From: JANMZR01 sp040385875
GTDB lineage: Bacteria; Bacteroidota; Bacteroidia; Cytophagales; Spirosomataceae
Direction: 5' to 3'
Length of the DNA stretch: 57,539 nt
Assembly: GCA_040385875.1 (NCBI GenBank)
Contig: JAZKGO010000062.1
Coordinates: forward strand, 1-57,539
The notes below the pieces were generated by a model, which worked only from the letters and a program-made list of their open reading frames with translations, was not told the origin of the DNA and searched no databases. Of the stretch, positions 8,291 to 16,028 are shown piece by piece. Numbering within the stretch: the stretch's first letter is position 1; the number at the start of each line of letters is the position of its first letter. A program made the translations under genes and the position numbers.

Positions 8291-9070
8291 ATGAGTGAGT
8301 TTTTCACAACAGAAAAGGCTGTATTTCATAGACTTGAATTCATTACGGTTAAAAGTAATGCGCTGAAAAAGCGGGCTGACATTACCCTATTTAAACCCGA
8401 AGATTGCTATAATTTCGCAGGAATTGTAATCTTGCTACATGGGGTATATGGCAGCCATTGGGCATGGGCATTGAAAGGAAATGTGTACACGACCACTCAA
8501 AAATTAATGGACCAAAAGCAAATAAAACCAACGCTATTGGTTATGCCATCCGATGGGCTTTTTGGTGATGGTAGCGGGTATTTACCTCATCATACGGAGG
8601 ATTATGAAAAGTGGATTGTGGAAGAGGTGATTCAAGTGGTTAAGGAACAAAACCCACAAATTTCCGACGACATACCAATTTTTATCACAGGTCTTTCAAT
8701 GGGTGGCTATGGAGCCATGAGATTGGGGGCAAAATATCCTGAGAAATTTAAAGCCTTTTCTGGATTGTCGTCCATTACAGAATTTTCACAAATGAAACTA
8801 TTTGTAGAAGATTTTGAAAAGCTAAAAGTGTCCGTGATTTTAGAAACAAGTGTGCTTCGTGAAATACTCAATAATAGAACCCAATTAGCCCCTTTTCGAT
8901 TTGATTGTGGGTCGGACGATCTTTTAATTGAGGCCAATCGGAAATTACATTTCGATTTACTAGAGAAAAATGTTCCTCATATTTATAAAGAAAATGAGGG
9001 TGGCCATACTTGGGAATATTGGTCGGAACATATCAAAGAGACCTTACTATTCTTTAATCAATATTGTTAA
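8291..9070 (+). CDS. alpha/beta-hydrolase esterase, EstD / S-formylthiol hydrolase-like
   Basis: 259-residue cytoplasmic serine esterase. The nucleophile elbow GLSMGGYGAM places Ser at about residue 136; the acid is likely in FDCGSDDLL and the His in GGHTWEYW near the C-terminus. The fold resembles the esterase D / S-formylglutathione hydrolase and tributyrin esterase families. There is no signal peptide. It starts nine bases after the dehydrogenase stop and is the third gene of the dioxygenase-ADH-esterase operon. Hydrolysis of a formylated thiol is my inference from context; a general carboxylesterase role is the alternative. Confidence 0.8.
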   Translation: MSEFFTTEKAVFHRLEFITVKSNALKKRADITLFKPEDCYNFAGIVILLHGVYGSHWAWALKGNVYTTTQKLMDQKQIKPTLLVMPSDGLFGDGSGYLPHHTEDYEKWIVEEVIQVVKEQNPQISDDIPIFITGLSMGGYGAMRLGAKYPEKFKAFSGLSSITEFSQMKLFVEDFEKLKVSVILETSVLREILNNRTQLAPFRFDCGSDDLLIEANRKLHFDLLEKNVPHIYKENEGGHTWEYWSEHIKETLLFFNQYC

Positions 9071-9157
9071 ATTTAATTTTTCAATATTTCCGAATAACTA
9101 ATAACAGCTTTGTGAATACTTTATAATAATATTGTAGGATTAATTATTATTAGACCT

Positions 9158-9982
9158 ATGAAGTATTACATGAATCTCCTCCTTTGGGGAACTGATGTGG
9201 ATGAATCCCTTTTTCCAGTTCTGGAACAAATAAAAGAAATCGGCTTTGATGGGGTGGAAGTTCCGATTTTTAATACCCATCCTGAGCACTGGTATGCCTG
9301 GCGAAAAAAGTTGGATCAACTAGGTTTAGAGCGTGTTTGTGACACCTTTTGTGGAGGGGATACCAATTTGATTAGCCTTGATTATGAAGTTCGCCAAGCT
9401 GGTTTAAAATTCCTGAAAGAATGTGTGGACTGTGCAGTAATATTGGGTTCAGATAAATTAATGGGGCCTTATCATTCTGCTTTGGGCCTTTTTACGGGTA
9501 AATCTGCAACGGAGGAAGAATGGAACTGGGGAGTTGAAGCGATTCGAGAACTAGCCGAATATGCTGATTCAATGGGTATTACGCTCGGCATTGAATATCT
9601 CAATCGCTTCGAATTGTACCTCACTTCTTGCACGGATGAACTAATCAGATTTGTCGATGAGGTGAACCGACCGAATTGCAAAATCATGTTTGATACCTTC
9701 CATGCGAATATTGAGGAAAAAAATATCGGTGACGCCATCAGAAAAGCGGGTGATCGAATCGATTTTATCCAACTTTCTGAAAATGACCGAAGTACCCCAG
9801 GAAAAGGAAATGTGGATTGGCCAGGAGTTTTTCAGGCTATTAAAGACATTGACTATCAAGGGGTTTTATCTATCGAAGCTTTTTCTCCCAAACTACCTGC
9901 CGCCAATATTTGGCGACAAATGTTTGAAAGTGAAGAGCAATTGATGCGGGATGGATTGGAGTTTATAAAAAAGAGTTTGTAA
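9158..9982 (+). CDS. sugar phosphate isomerase/epimerase (TIM barrel, tagatose 3-epimerase-like)
   Basis: 274 residues, xylose-isomerase-like TIM barrel (AP_endonuc_2 superfamily). The metal and catalytic residues of ketose 3-epimerases are recognisable: Glu in LGIEYLNRFE, Asp-x-x-His in MFDTFHANIEE and Glu in LSIEAFSPK. The sequence suggests a D-tagatose/D-psicose 3-epimerase-type enzyme, although many such proteins in Bacteroidota act on inositols or unknown sugars. ATG at 9158 begins the conserved KYYMNLLLWGT. It is followed by a Gfo/Idh/MocA oxidoreductase, a frequent partner in sugar or cyclitol catabolism. Confidence 0.85.
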   Translation: MKYYMNLLLWGTDVDESLFPVLEQIKEIGFDGVEVPIFNTHPEHWYAWRKKLDQLGLERVCDTFCGGDTNLISLDYEVRQAGLKFLKECVDCAVILGSDKLMGPYHSALGLFTGKSATEEEWNWGVEAIRELAEYADSMGITLGIEYLNRFELYLTSCTDELIRFVDEVNRPNCKIMFDTFHANIEEKNIGDAIRKAGDRIDFIQLSENDRSTPGKGNVDWPGVFQAIKDIDYQGVLSIEAFSPKLPAANIWRQMFESEEQLMRDGLEFIKKSL

Positions 9983-10005
9983 GTTTAATACCTAATTTTG
10001 GTTTT

Positions 10006-10069
10006 GAACTGAAAAACTAATAAACTCGTAAACTTTCAAACTTATTTCAAACTCCCAAACTAGCAAACA
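10006..10069 (+). repeat. octamer-phased AAACT repeats upstream of the oxidoreductase gene
   Basis: AAACT-like pentamers recur at 10006 (GAACT), 10014, 10022, 10030, 10038, 10049, 10057 and 10065 (AAACA). The spacing is 8 bases except for one 11-base step. Two reverse-complement AGTTT units, also 8 apart, lie at 9974 and 9982 at the end of the preceding gene, so part of the array can fold back. The array sits 21 bases before the ATG of the Gfo/Idh/MocA gene. Confidence 0.6.
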
Positions 10070-10089
10070 TAAAAATTACAAAAAATACT

Positions 10090-11202
10090 ATGAAACAAAT
10101 AAACATCGCAATTGTCGGCCTTGGTTTTGGTGCCGAATTTATCCCTATTTATCAGAGGCATCCTCATGCCAATATGTATGCTATTTGCCAAAGAAATGTT
10201 GAAAACCTCAATAAAATTGGCGATGAATTTGGTATTGAAGTACGTTATTCCGATTATGATGAATTATTGAAAGACCCCAATATTGATGCGGTACATATCA
10301 ATTCGCCTATTCCTAATCACGCTGAACAAACTTTAAAAGCACTTTATGCCGGCAAGCATGTTGCTTGTACCGTGCCCATGGCTACTTCTGTCGAAGATTG
10401 CGCTGCCATTGTAAAGGCTTGTCGTGAAACTGGCAAAAAGTACATGATGATGGAGACCGTGGTATATGCCCGTGAATTTCTATTTGTAAAAGAGCTATAC
10501 GAAAAAGGTGAACTGGGTAAAGTGCAATTCTTGAAAGCCAGCCATCAACAAGACATGGAAGGCTGGCCTGATTATTGGCCTGGCCTCCCTCCTATGCACT
10601 ATGCCACTCATTGTGTAGGGCCTGTTGCTGGTCTTTTGAAGTTGGAAGCAGACTATGTTTCTTGCTTTGGTTCGGGTACTATTTCGGAAGATTTAATCAA
10701 AATCCATAACTCCCCTTTTGCGGTGGAGTCGGCACATATTAAGTTCAAAAACAGCGACTTATCCGCTTATGTATATCGTTCGTTGTTTGATGTGGCACGC
10801 CAATATCGGGAGAGTTTTGAGGTATACGGCTCCAAAAAATCATTTGAGTGGACTTTGATTGAGGATGAGCCTCATGTAATCCATACTGCTAAAAAACCAG
10901 AGCCGGAAATCCCTGAAAAGGTATCCACACCTGATTATGCCCATCTCTTGCCTAAAGAAATCCAATCGTTCACAGGCAAAGGCGTGTATGATTCGGACGA
11001 GCACACTCATCTAAGTTTTGCTCAAGGGGGTGGCCATGGAGGCTCGCACCCACATTTGGCTCATGAGTTTATTTCAGCATTGATTGAAGACCGTGACCCC
11101 TTTCCCAATGCCTCACAATCTGCCAATTGGACGAGTGTAGGTATTCTGGCCCACGAAAGTGCGATGCAAGGCGGTAAAAGGATTTGGTTGCCGGAGTTTT
11201 AA
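10090..11202 (+). CDS. Gfo/Idh/MocA family oxidoreductase
   Basis: 370-residue NAD(P)-dependent sugar or cyclitol dehydrogenase. The N-terminal Rossmann motif GLGFGAEF follows the first strand; the NSPIPNHAEQTLKALYAGKHVACTVPMA region contains the usual nucleotide/substrate loop, with VP replacing the common EKP Lys-Pro pair. The catalytic-domain landmarks are DYWPGLPPMHYATHCVGP, with a likely catalytic His. There is no Tat or lipoprotein signal, so it is cytoplasmic. It lies 107 bases after the TIM-barrel epimerase. The loss of Lys in the EKP-type motif could indicate altered chemistry; the substrate is unknown. Confidence 0.88.
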   Translation: MKQINIAIVGLGFGAEFIPIYQRHPHANMYAICQRNVENLNKIGDEFGIEVRYSDYDELLKDPNIDAVHINSPIPNHAEQTLKALYAGKHVACTVPMATSVEDCAAIVKACRETGKKYMMMETVVYAREFLFVKELYEKGELGKVQFLKASHQQDMEGWPDYWPGLPPMHYATHCVGPVAGLLKLEADYVSCFGSGTISEDLIKIHNSPFAVESAHIKFKNSDLSAYVYRSLFDVARQYRESFEVYGSKKSFEWTLIEDEPHVIHTAKKPEPEIPEKVSTPDYAHLLPKEIQSFTGKGVYDSDEHTHLSFAQGGGHGGSHPHLAHEFISALIEDRDPFPNASQSANWTSVGILAHESAMQGGKRIWLPEF

Positions 11203-11216
11203 TAACTGGATTGGTT

Positions 11217-11240
11217 TCGGCCTGTCGGGGGACAGGCCGA
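11217..11240 (+). repeat. REP-like palindrome, copy 1
   Basis: Perfect 10-base arms TCGGCCTGTC (11217-11226) and GACAGGCCGA (11231-11240), loop GGGG, followed by GGAG. It is GC-rich in an AT-rich spacer, has no T-run and recurs 1 kb downstream in the same orientation. Confidence 0.75.
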
Positions 11241-11287
11241 GGAGTAGTATCTGAGTTAATGTTAAAGTATTGTAAATTATTTTAAGC

Positions 11288-12019
11288 ATGGATAAATACA
11301 AAACATTACACATTTGGATGGTTGTGCCGATGATTTTTATGCAATTTGGCATCTATAGGGATTATTGGGGCGATTTTTCTGATAACGCTTGGTCAGTTCA
11401 TATTCATTATTGGACGGGTACAGTTTGGTATATTTATCTAATTATTCAGCCATATTTTGCTACTCATGGCCAAATGGCCAGACATAGAACTAATGGTATT
11501 ATCGGCATATTTTTGGCTGGGGGCGTTTGCTTAACTGCACTGAGTATGATGAACAGAGATATTGTAACCACTCAACTAGCATTAAAAACACCAGAAAGTT
11601 TTGGGCCTTTTCAACCTTGGTTTTTCTTTGGGGTGGCGGTAGTAGAAATTGTGATGATGACAGCCTTCGGTTATGCCGTTATCAAAAGTATTATTCATAG
11701 AAAACAAATTGAAAATCATGCTTGGTGGTTAATCTCAACCGTATTTATCATTATGATGCCCGCTTTAGGTCGTGGAATACAAAATGTATACATAGGCATG
11801 CACAGCAAAGAATGGCCCAACATAAATATTATGAACCCCATTTATTTTACACAAGTCTTGATTGTAGGAATGCTACTGTTGGGTGCATGGAAATACGGAA
11901 AACTCAAACATCCAGCGACTTATCTCGCCGTGGGAGTAAACCTTTTTATATTTCTATTGGAACCTATTGGGAAATCAATACAGGTGCAAATGTTTTTAAT
12001 TGCATTGATTAAAGGATGA
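11288..12019 (+). CDS. multipass membrane protein of unknown function
   Basis: 243 residues with about six or seven hydrophobic segments and no recognisable enzyme motif. Conserved-looking polar residues sit at membrane edges: HIHYWTGT, ATHGQMARHRTNG and HAWWLIST, with several His that could ligate heme, as in cytochrome b561- or DUF2306-like proteins. That is only a resemblance. The gene is bracketed by the two REP-like hairpins, and a transposase fragment follows its stop. It is on the same strand as the sugar genes, with an 85-base spacer. I do not recognise the family with confidence. Confidence 0.65.
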   Translation: MDKYKTLHIWMVVPMIFMQFGIYRDYWGDFSDNAWSVHIHYWTGTVWYIYLIIQPYFATHGQMARHRTNGIIGIFLAGGVCLTALSMMNRDIVTTQLALKTPESFGPFQPWFFFGVAVVEIVMMTAFGYAVIKSIIHRKQIENHAWWLISTVFIIMMPALGRGIQNVYIGMHSKEWPNINIMNPIYFTQVLIVGMLLLGAWKYGKLKHPATYLAVGVNLFIFLLEPIGKSIQVQMFLIALIKG

Positions 12020-12050
12020 TTTTGATTTAAGATTGTTTTTATCTACATCC

Positions 12051-12209
12051 AAGTTTGAGCAGAAGATTGATTGTTTTTATTTGAATCCTTTGTGTGAACA
12101 TTGGAATTTAGTGAAAAAACCTCAATATTATAGATGGCCATCTGCCAAGTTCTATGAAACTGGAATTAACGAATTTAATATTTTCACTCATTATGGTGCA
12201 AGATGTTAA
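12051..12209 (+). pseudogene. C-terminal remnant of a REP-associated (Y1/IS200-like) transposase
   Basis: A 52-codon stretch in frame from 12051 to the TAA at 12207-12209 reads as the end of a Y1_Tnp (RAYT) protein. It contains NPLCEHWNLV, then YRWPSAKFYE and GINEFNIFTHYGAR. This matches the usual IHxNP...W..SS/PSA.FYE..... ending of Bacteroidota REP-associated tyrosine transposases. The N-terminal catalytic part (HUH and Tyr) is absent and there is no start codon, so it is a decayed fragment. A REP-like palindrome begins eight bases after the stop, which is the expected companion of a RAYT. Confidence 0.7.
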
Positions 12210-12216
12210 TTATATT

Positions 12217-12239
12217 TCGGCCTGTCAGGGATAGGCCGA
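12217..12239 (+). repeat. REP-like palindrome, copy 2
   Basis: Arms TCGGCCTGTC (12217-12226) and GATAGGCCGA (12230-12239) pair with a single G-T wobble; loop AGG. Same sequence family and orientation as the copy at 11217-11240. It lies directly after the transposase remnant. Confidence 0.75.
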
Positions 12240-12283
12240 GGTCTAGAGCATAAGTACTAAAATGAGCCCATTTTACCAAATTA

Positions 12284-12841
12284 TCACTCTTTCAAGCACT
12301 CAAAAACGAGTCTGTAAAAATCAGGATGAGACTGCCACGTTTGGCCAGAAACATAACGCCCATCTCGTACTGCTTCATGCTTAGCATCGAAGTTTCCTCC
12401 ACAAGTTTCCACTTCAAAGCGAACATTTTCGTAGCAAGTCAGGTTTTTGTCTTTTACTAAGCCGGCAGCAGTCAGGATTTGAATGCCATGACAAATAGAA
12501 AAGATGTATTTTTCGGCTTTGTCAAATTCTCTAATAATTTCAATCACCTTAGCATTGTGTCGTAAAAATTCGGGTGCACGGCCACCCAACAATAAAACAG
12601 CAATATAATCATCCGTTTTTACATCAGTAAAAGCAATATCAGAAACTACTCCGTAGCCCGGTTTTTCGATATAAGTATCCCAACCTTCCTCAAAATCATG
12701 AATCACCAAATTCATTCTTTTTACTGAGGGTGCTGCTATAACAGCTTGATAATTAGCTTCTTCAAAGCGATGCTTGGCATAAAGACATTCATAGCTTTCA
12801 CCAGAATCGCCCGTGATAAGGAGTATTTTCTTTTTTGACAT
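12284..12841 (-). CDS. DJ-1/PfpI family protein
   Basis: 185-residue flavodoxin-like protein of the DJ-1/PfpI superfamily (intracellular amidase, deglycase or chaperone roles are reported). The nucleophile is Cys117 in the elbow FSICHGIQ, followed by the usual LTAAGLVKDKNLTCY. The substrate loop has LLLGGRAPE. There is no signal peptide, so it is cytoplasmic. ATG at 12841 is preceded by an 18-base perfect palindrome on its upstream side, a likely regulatory site. It is convergent with the REP/transposase remnant region. Exact activity cannot be told from sequence. Confidence 0.85.
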   Translation of the reverse strand: MSKKKILLITGDSGESYECLYAKHRFEEANYQAVIAAPSVKRMNLVIHDFEEGWDTYIEKPGYGVVSDIAFTDVKTDDYIAVLLLGGRAPEFLRHNAKVIEIIREFDKAEKYIFSICHGIQILTAAGLVKDKNLTCYENVRFEVETCGGNFDAKHEAVRDGRYVSGQTWQSHPDFYRLVFECLKE

Positions 12842-12851
12842 TTAAGTATTT

Positions 12852-12869
12852 TTTGTAATATATTACAAA
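12852..12869. promoter_or_regulatory. perfect 18-bp palindrome upstream of the DJ-1/PfpI gene
   Basis: TTTGTAATATATTACAAA is fully self-complementary. It lies 11 bases upstream of the ATG at 12841 (minus strand), in the region expected to hold the transcription start, so it could be a repressor operator. Confidence 0.5.
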
Positions 12870-13245
12870 TTAGTCAATTACACAGAAATTATTATCTTGA
12901 TTTGTTAATATCGATTGTAAATGTTTAGAAATCATGCTTTGAAAGAATTTTTAATTATTTATTAAATTTATGCCTTAGAGTACAAATGATAATTTATCTT
13001 CTGGCCTGTTTTCAAAAAGTATTTATAAAATAAGCAGATTTTTTTGACTTCTTTGACATTTACTCTTCGTTTGAAGCAACTATTTTGGCCTTTCTTATAT
13101 TTAAAAAAAAAGGAGTCTCAACCGAAACAGTAACTAAAAAATTAACATTTGCATATTCATTAAGAAAATAATATCTTGTCTGTTAATGCCTCTGAATTAG
13201 AGGAATAATGTAAAGTCAATTTGACAAAAATGAAAATTAGCCAGT
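12870..13245. other. intergenic region between divergent DJ-1 and sensor genes
   Basis: About 375 AT-rich bases. I see no ORF with coding character. Near the sensor gene there is a short hairpin CCTCT (13189-13193) / AGAGG (13199-13203). A loose promoter-like TTTG (13148-13151) to TATCTTG spacing is also present, but the -7 box lacks one T. Nothing else is supported. Confidence 0.4.
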
Positions 13246-13866
13246 ATGAAATGGACTTATAGTATACAGAATAAATTAACTGCGGCAGCAGTTCTTTTTT
13301 GTCTATGTTTGCTGGTTTTGCTCAGCAATTATAATGACAGAGTTCATACAGAGGAGGTTAAAGAAATGATCAGCACGCTCTACCAAGACAGATTAATTGC
13401 GGAAGAGTATCTTTTCAAATTATCAAATAATTTATACCAGATTAGAGAGGAATTAGCCACTAATGATTCCGATATTTTGAAAAAAAGAACCACCATTAAT
13501 GCCGAATTGACTGATATTGAGGCTATTTGCAAAGCCTATGAAACAACCAAGCTTACCAAATTGGAAGAAATAAAGTATCAGCAATTCAAGCAGGTAATTA
13601 ATCAAATAAAAAATATTGACAACCAAAACTCGCAGTTGAGCCTACCACTCACTACCGATGCATTAAATTTATTAAAAGAGTTATCCACCATTCAGCTAGA
13701 AGAATCGAAGTTGGTAGTTAAAAAATCCGAGCAGGCATATCGATTGAGCGAATTATCTTCACAATTCGCTTTTGCAATCATCATCATTTTACTGATTGTT
13801 CTTCAGGTATTGGTGTTTTCATCCAAAACTTTTCATATCAGTAACAAAAACATTCACCTCAACTAA
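13246..13866 (+). CDS. membrane-anchored four-helix-bundle (4HB_MCP-like) sensor
   Basis: 206 residues: a first TM at about 11-28, a periplasmic alpha-helical region of roughly 140 residues rich in Glu, Lys and Leu heptads, a second TM near 173-192, and a short Lys-containing cytoplasmic tail. This is the architecture of the ligand-binding module of chemoreceptors (4HB_MCP), but no HAMP, signalling or kinase domain follows. It must signal through another protein or have a structural role. Monocistronic, ATG at 13246, and convergent with the alpha-galactosidase-like gene. Confidence 0.65.
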   Translation: MKWTYSIQNKLTAAAVLFCLCLLVLLSNYNDRVHTEEVKEMISTLYQDRLIAEEYLFKLSNNLYQIREELATNDSDILKKRTTINAELTDIEAICKAYETTKLTKLEEIKYQQFKQVINQIKNIDNQNSQLSLPLTTDALNLLKELSTIQLEESKLVVKKSEQAYRLSELSSQFAFAIIIILLIVLQVLVFSSKTFHISNKNIHLN

Positions 13867-13897
13867 ATTACCTCATCTCAAAAAATAGTAGTTAACA

Positions 13898-15928
13898 TTA
13901 CTCAATCACCATCCAAGTATAATTCTCCGCCTCAATAACAGCTGTATATTCAATTTCATAATTTCTGTTCAATACATATTTTTGGGCAGAAACACCTTTT
14001 GTCTTTACCAAAGCGATAGAGGTTAACCCGGTATAGTAGAGCGGTATTTTGATTTTTCTGACTATCCTTTCTTTGGTTGGATTGTACAACATCACTAACG
14101 CTTTTTGTTTCAATTTTGGATTTACATGCAAAAGTCCATCCCAATCACGGCCATCTGCACGGCGTAAATGCACAATATCCGAATTCAAAATTTCTCGATA
14201 TTTTTTATACCAACTGATCGTTTTTATCACTACTTGTCTGGTGGCATCAGTATCATAGAGCCTAGGCCCCCGGTAACATGCCTGCACACCAGCTCCATAA
14301 TACTGCATCATTAGTTGTTCATAATCTTTCAAATGCTCACTCAATGGCTCCAAAATGGCAGAAGCATCCCCTCCTTGGTATTTTGTAAGTGGTACAAATC
14401 CCCAGCTCATCGAGCTGGTTTTTTCCAAAGTGCCATCATGAATATTCTGTCGATTTAGGATTCTTTGCTGCTCACGAGAGAGTGAAAAATTAACCTCACG
14501 ATAGCCAATCGCAATTTTATGTGTGCCGTCCAAAAAGTACCAATCAGGCGCATTGATATACACCCCTTTTTCATTCAACCAATGGTACAATTCCTTTTGA
14601 ATTTCCATTTGTCGCCATTGAGAATCATCCAAGTTTTTATGCCCAGGGTGAGTAGTAGAGGCACATAAATCGCCAGGATAAGGACCGTCGTTTTCCCAAA
14701 TATCAAATCCTGTTTGGGCGAAAAAGTTTTTGATTTTGTCACGATAATCCAAACCCCACTGGCTACCAAAGCAGGGGGCGTTACCAAATAATGCCCCTCC
14801 TGGCTTACCTGTTTTGGGATCAATTACATCTGTTTCGTCATTGATTCTTCGACTGCTAAATAGAGAATAGCCTCCTAACAGAATACCTTTTTGATGGGCA
14901 TAGTTAGCTAAGTTTTTCCAGCGGCTTATATTCGATTCAGAAACATCTTCCATAGTTAGATGACTTCCAAAACTCAAGATAACTGCTTCGTATCCGGTAG
15001 CCACACATTGGTCTATAGCACTTACTAATTGGTCGTCCGTTTTACTTACCAAATGCATAAATATTGGGTTCTCGGTAGTCCAAGGGGCGATGGTACTGTA
15101 CATTTTTTTAAGGATTAGCCCTCGTCGTTCTCTATCATAGCTATCCATCAGCAACTCATGAGACCGAACCGAATTAAAAACTTCGCCTGGTTTCATTTCA
15201 ATGCCAGGAGCTTTTTCAGGGTATATTTCTAAGAGGCAGGGCGTTTGGAAATTGTAATTGACCTGAGAGGTATAGCTCGAATCCGTTTTCCAATGGGTGG
15301 TCTGATCGCTAATATCATAGCGCATGGCATTATTAAATGCGTAGTTGGTTTCAAAGTAAATACCATGTTGTTTTTTCATTTCATCAGGCCTGCCCACAAC
15401 CGCACTTTCTTCTTCCACCAAACCCAGGACTTCATTTACTACTCTATTCAGTTTGATAATAGATTTTGATTTGTTTTCAATAGACACCCATTTTACAATT
15501 AATGGAATTCCATCGTACAATTCGTAGTTTACTTTTATGTTAATATCTTTTAGTTTTTCCAAGGGTGAAGAATATTCAAATGTGAGTATTTTTCCCGTAG
15601 CCTGGTTTTTATTCATTGCCCAAGTGGAAGGTTTCCATTTTATAAATGGCTGTATATCAGCTATTTTATAACTGGTAAATACAAAATCCTCCTTCCCGAT
15701 TGTCATTTTATCAAGCCATTCAGGCTGGAAATAAGCCATTTCACCTTGGCCTTTCAAGCCTCCAATATTGTATTCCTTTCCATCAATCACCACTTTGGCT
15801 TCAGGTTTTATTGCCCTTATTAACTGTTGCCCGTTAGTCAAATTAGTATAATCAAAACAGGCGATATTGGGTTGGATACGAAAAGACCTTTTTACCAAAC
15901 CATTGTTTAATACTATATTTTTGCCATC
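13898..15928 (-). CDS. alpha-galactosidase-like glycoside hydrolase, 5' truncated by gap
   Basis: About 677 visible residues of a GH36/GH27-like clan D protein. The N-terminal beta-supersandwich (NNGLVKRSFRIQPNIACFDYTN onward) is followed by a (beta/alpha)8 region with LSFGSHLTMEDVS, YAHQKGILLGGYSLFSSRR, FDIWENDGPYPGDLC (a probable nucleophile Asp) and WYFLDGTHKIAIGYREVN. A small C-terminal beta domain ends at TAA 13898-13900. The start and probable signal peptide lie in the gap 15929-16028. The divergent GH20 gene begins in the same gap, so the two share a promoter region and probably form a glycan-degrading pair, likely exported. Substrate (alpha-galactosides or a related sugar) is inferred. 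Confidence 0.75.
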   Translation of the reverse strand, partial: DGKNIVLNNGLVKRSFRIQPNIACFDYTNLTNGQQLIRAIKPEAKVVIDGKEYNIGGLKGQGEMAYFQPEWLDKMTIGKEDFVFTSYKIADIQPFIKWKPSTWAMNKNQATGKILTFEYSSPLEKLKDINIKVNYELYDGIPLIVKWVSIENKSKSIIKLNRVVNEVLGLVEEESAVVGRPDEMKKQHGIYFETNYAFNNAMRYDISDQTTHWKTDSSYTSQVNYNFQTPCLLEIYPEKAPGIEMKPGEVFNSVRSHELLMDSYDRERRGLILKKMYSTIAPWTTENPIFMHLVSKTDDQLVSAIDQCVATGYEAVILSFGSHLTMEDVSESNISRWKNLANYAHQKGILLGGYSLFSSRRINDETDVIDPKTGKPGGALFGNAPCFGSQWGLDYRDKIKNFFAQTGFDIWENDGPYPGDLCASTTHPGHKNLDDSQWRQMEIQKELYHWLNEKGVYINAPDWYFLDGTHKIAIGYREVNFSLSREQQRILNRQNIHDGTLEKTSSMSWGFVPLTKYQGGDASAILEPLSEHLKDYEQLMMQYYGAGVQACYRGPRLYDTDATRQVVIKTISWYKKYREILNSDIVHLRRADGRDWDGLLHVNPKLKQKALVMLYNPTKERIVRKIKIPLYYTGLTSIALVKTKGVSAQKYVLNRNYEIEYTAVIEAENYTWMVIE

Positions 15929-16028
15929 NNNNNNNNNNNNNNNNNNNNNNNNNNNNNNNNNNNNNNNNNNNNNNNNNNNNNNNNNNNNNNNNNNNNNNNN
16001 NNNNNNNNNNNNNNNNNNNNNNNNNNNN
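15929..16028. other. assembly gap (100 N) between divergent glycosidase genes
   Basis: Exactly 100 N. It must hold the start of the alpha-galactosidase-like gene, the promoters and about 150-200 N-terminal residues of the GH20 enzyme, so the real gap is probably 600 bases or more. Confidence 0.9.

Noticed and set aside
12259..12274. Short AAAATG/CATTTT hairpin near the DJ-1 stop as terminator
   Set aside because: Only six A/T-rich pairs with no strong T-run; too weak to call.
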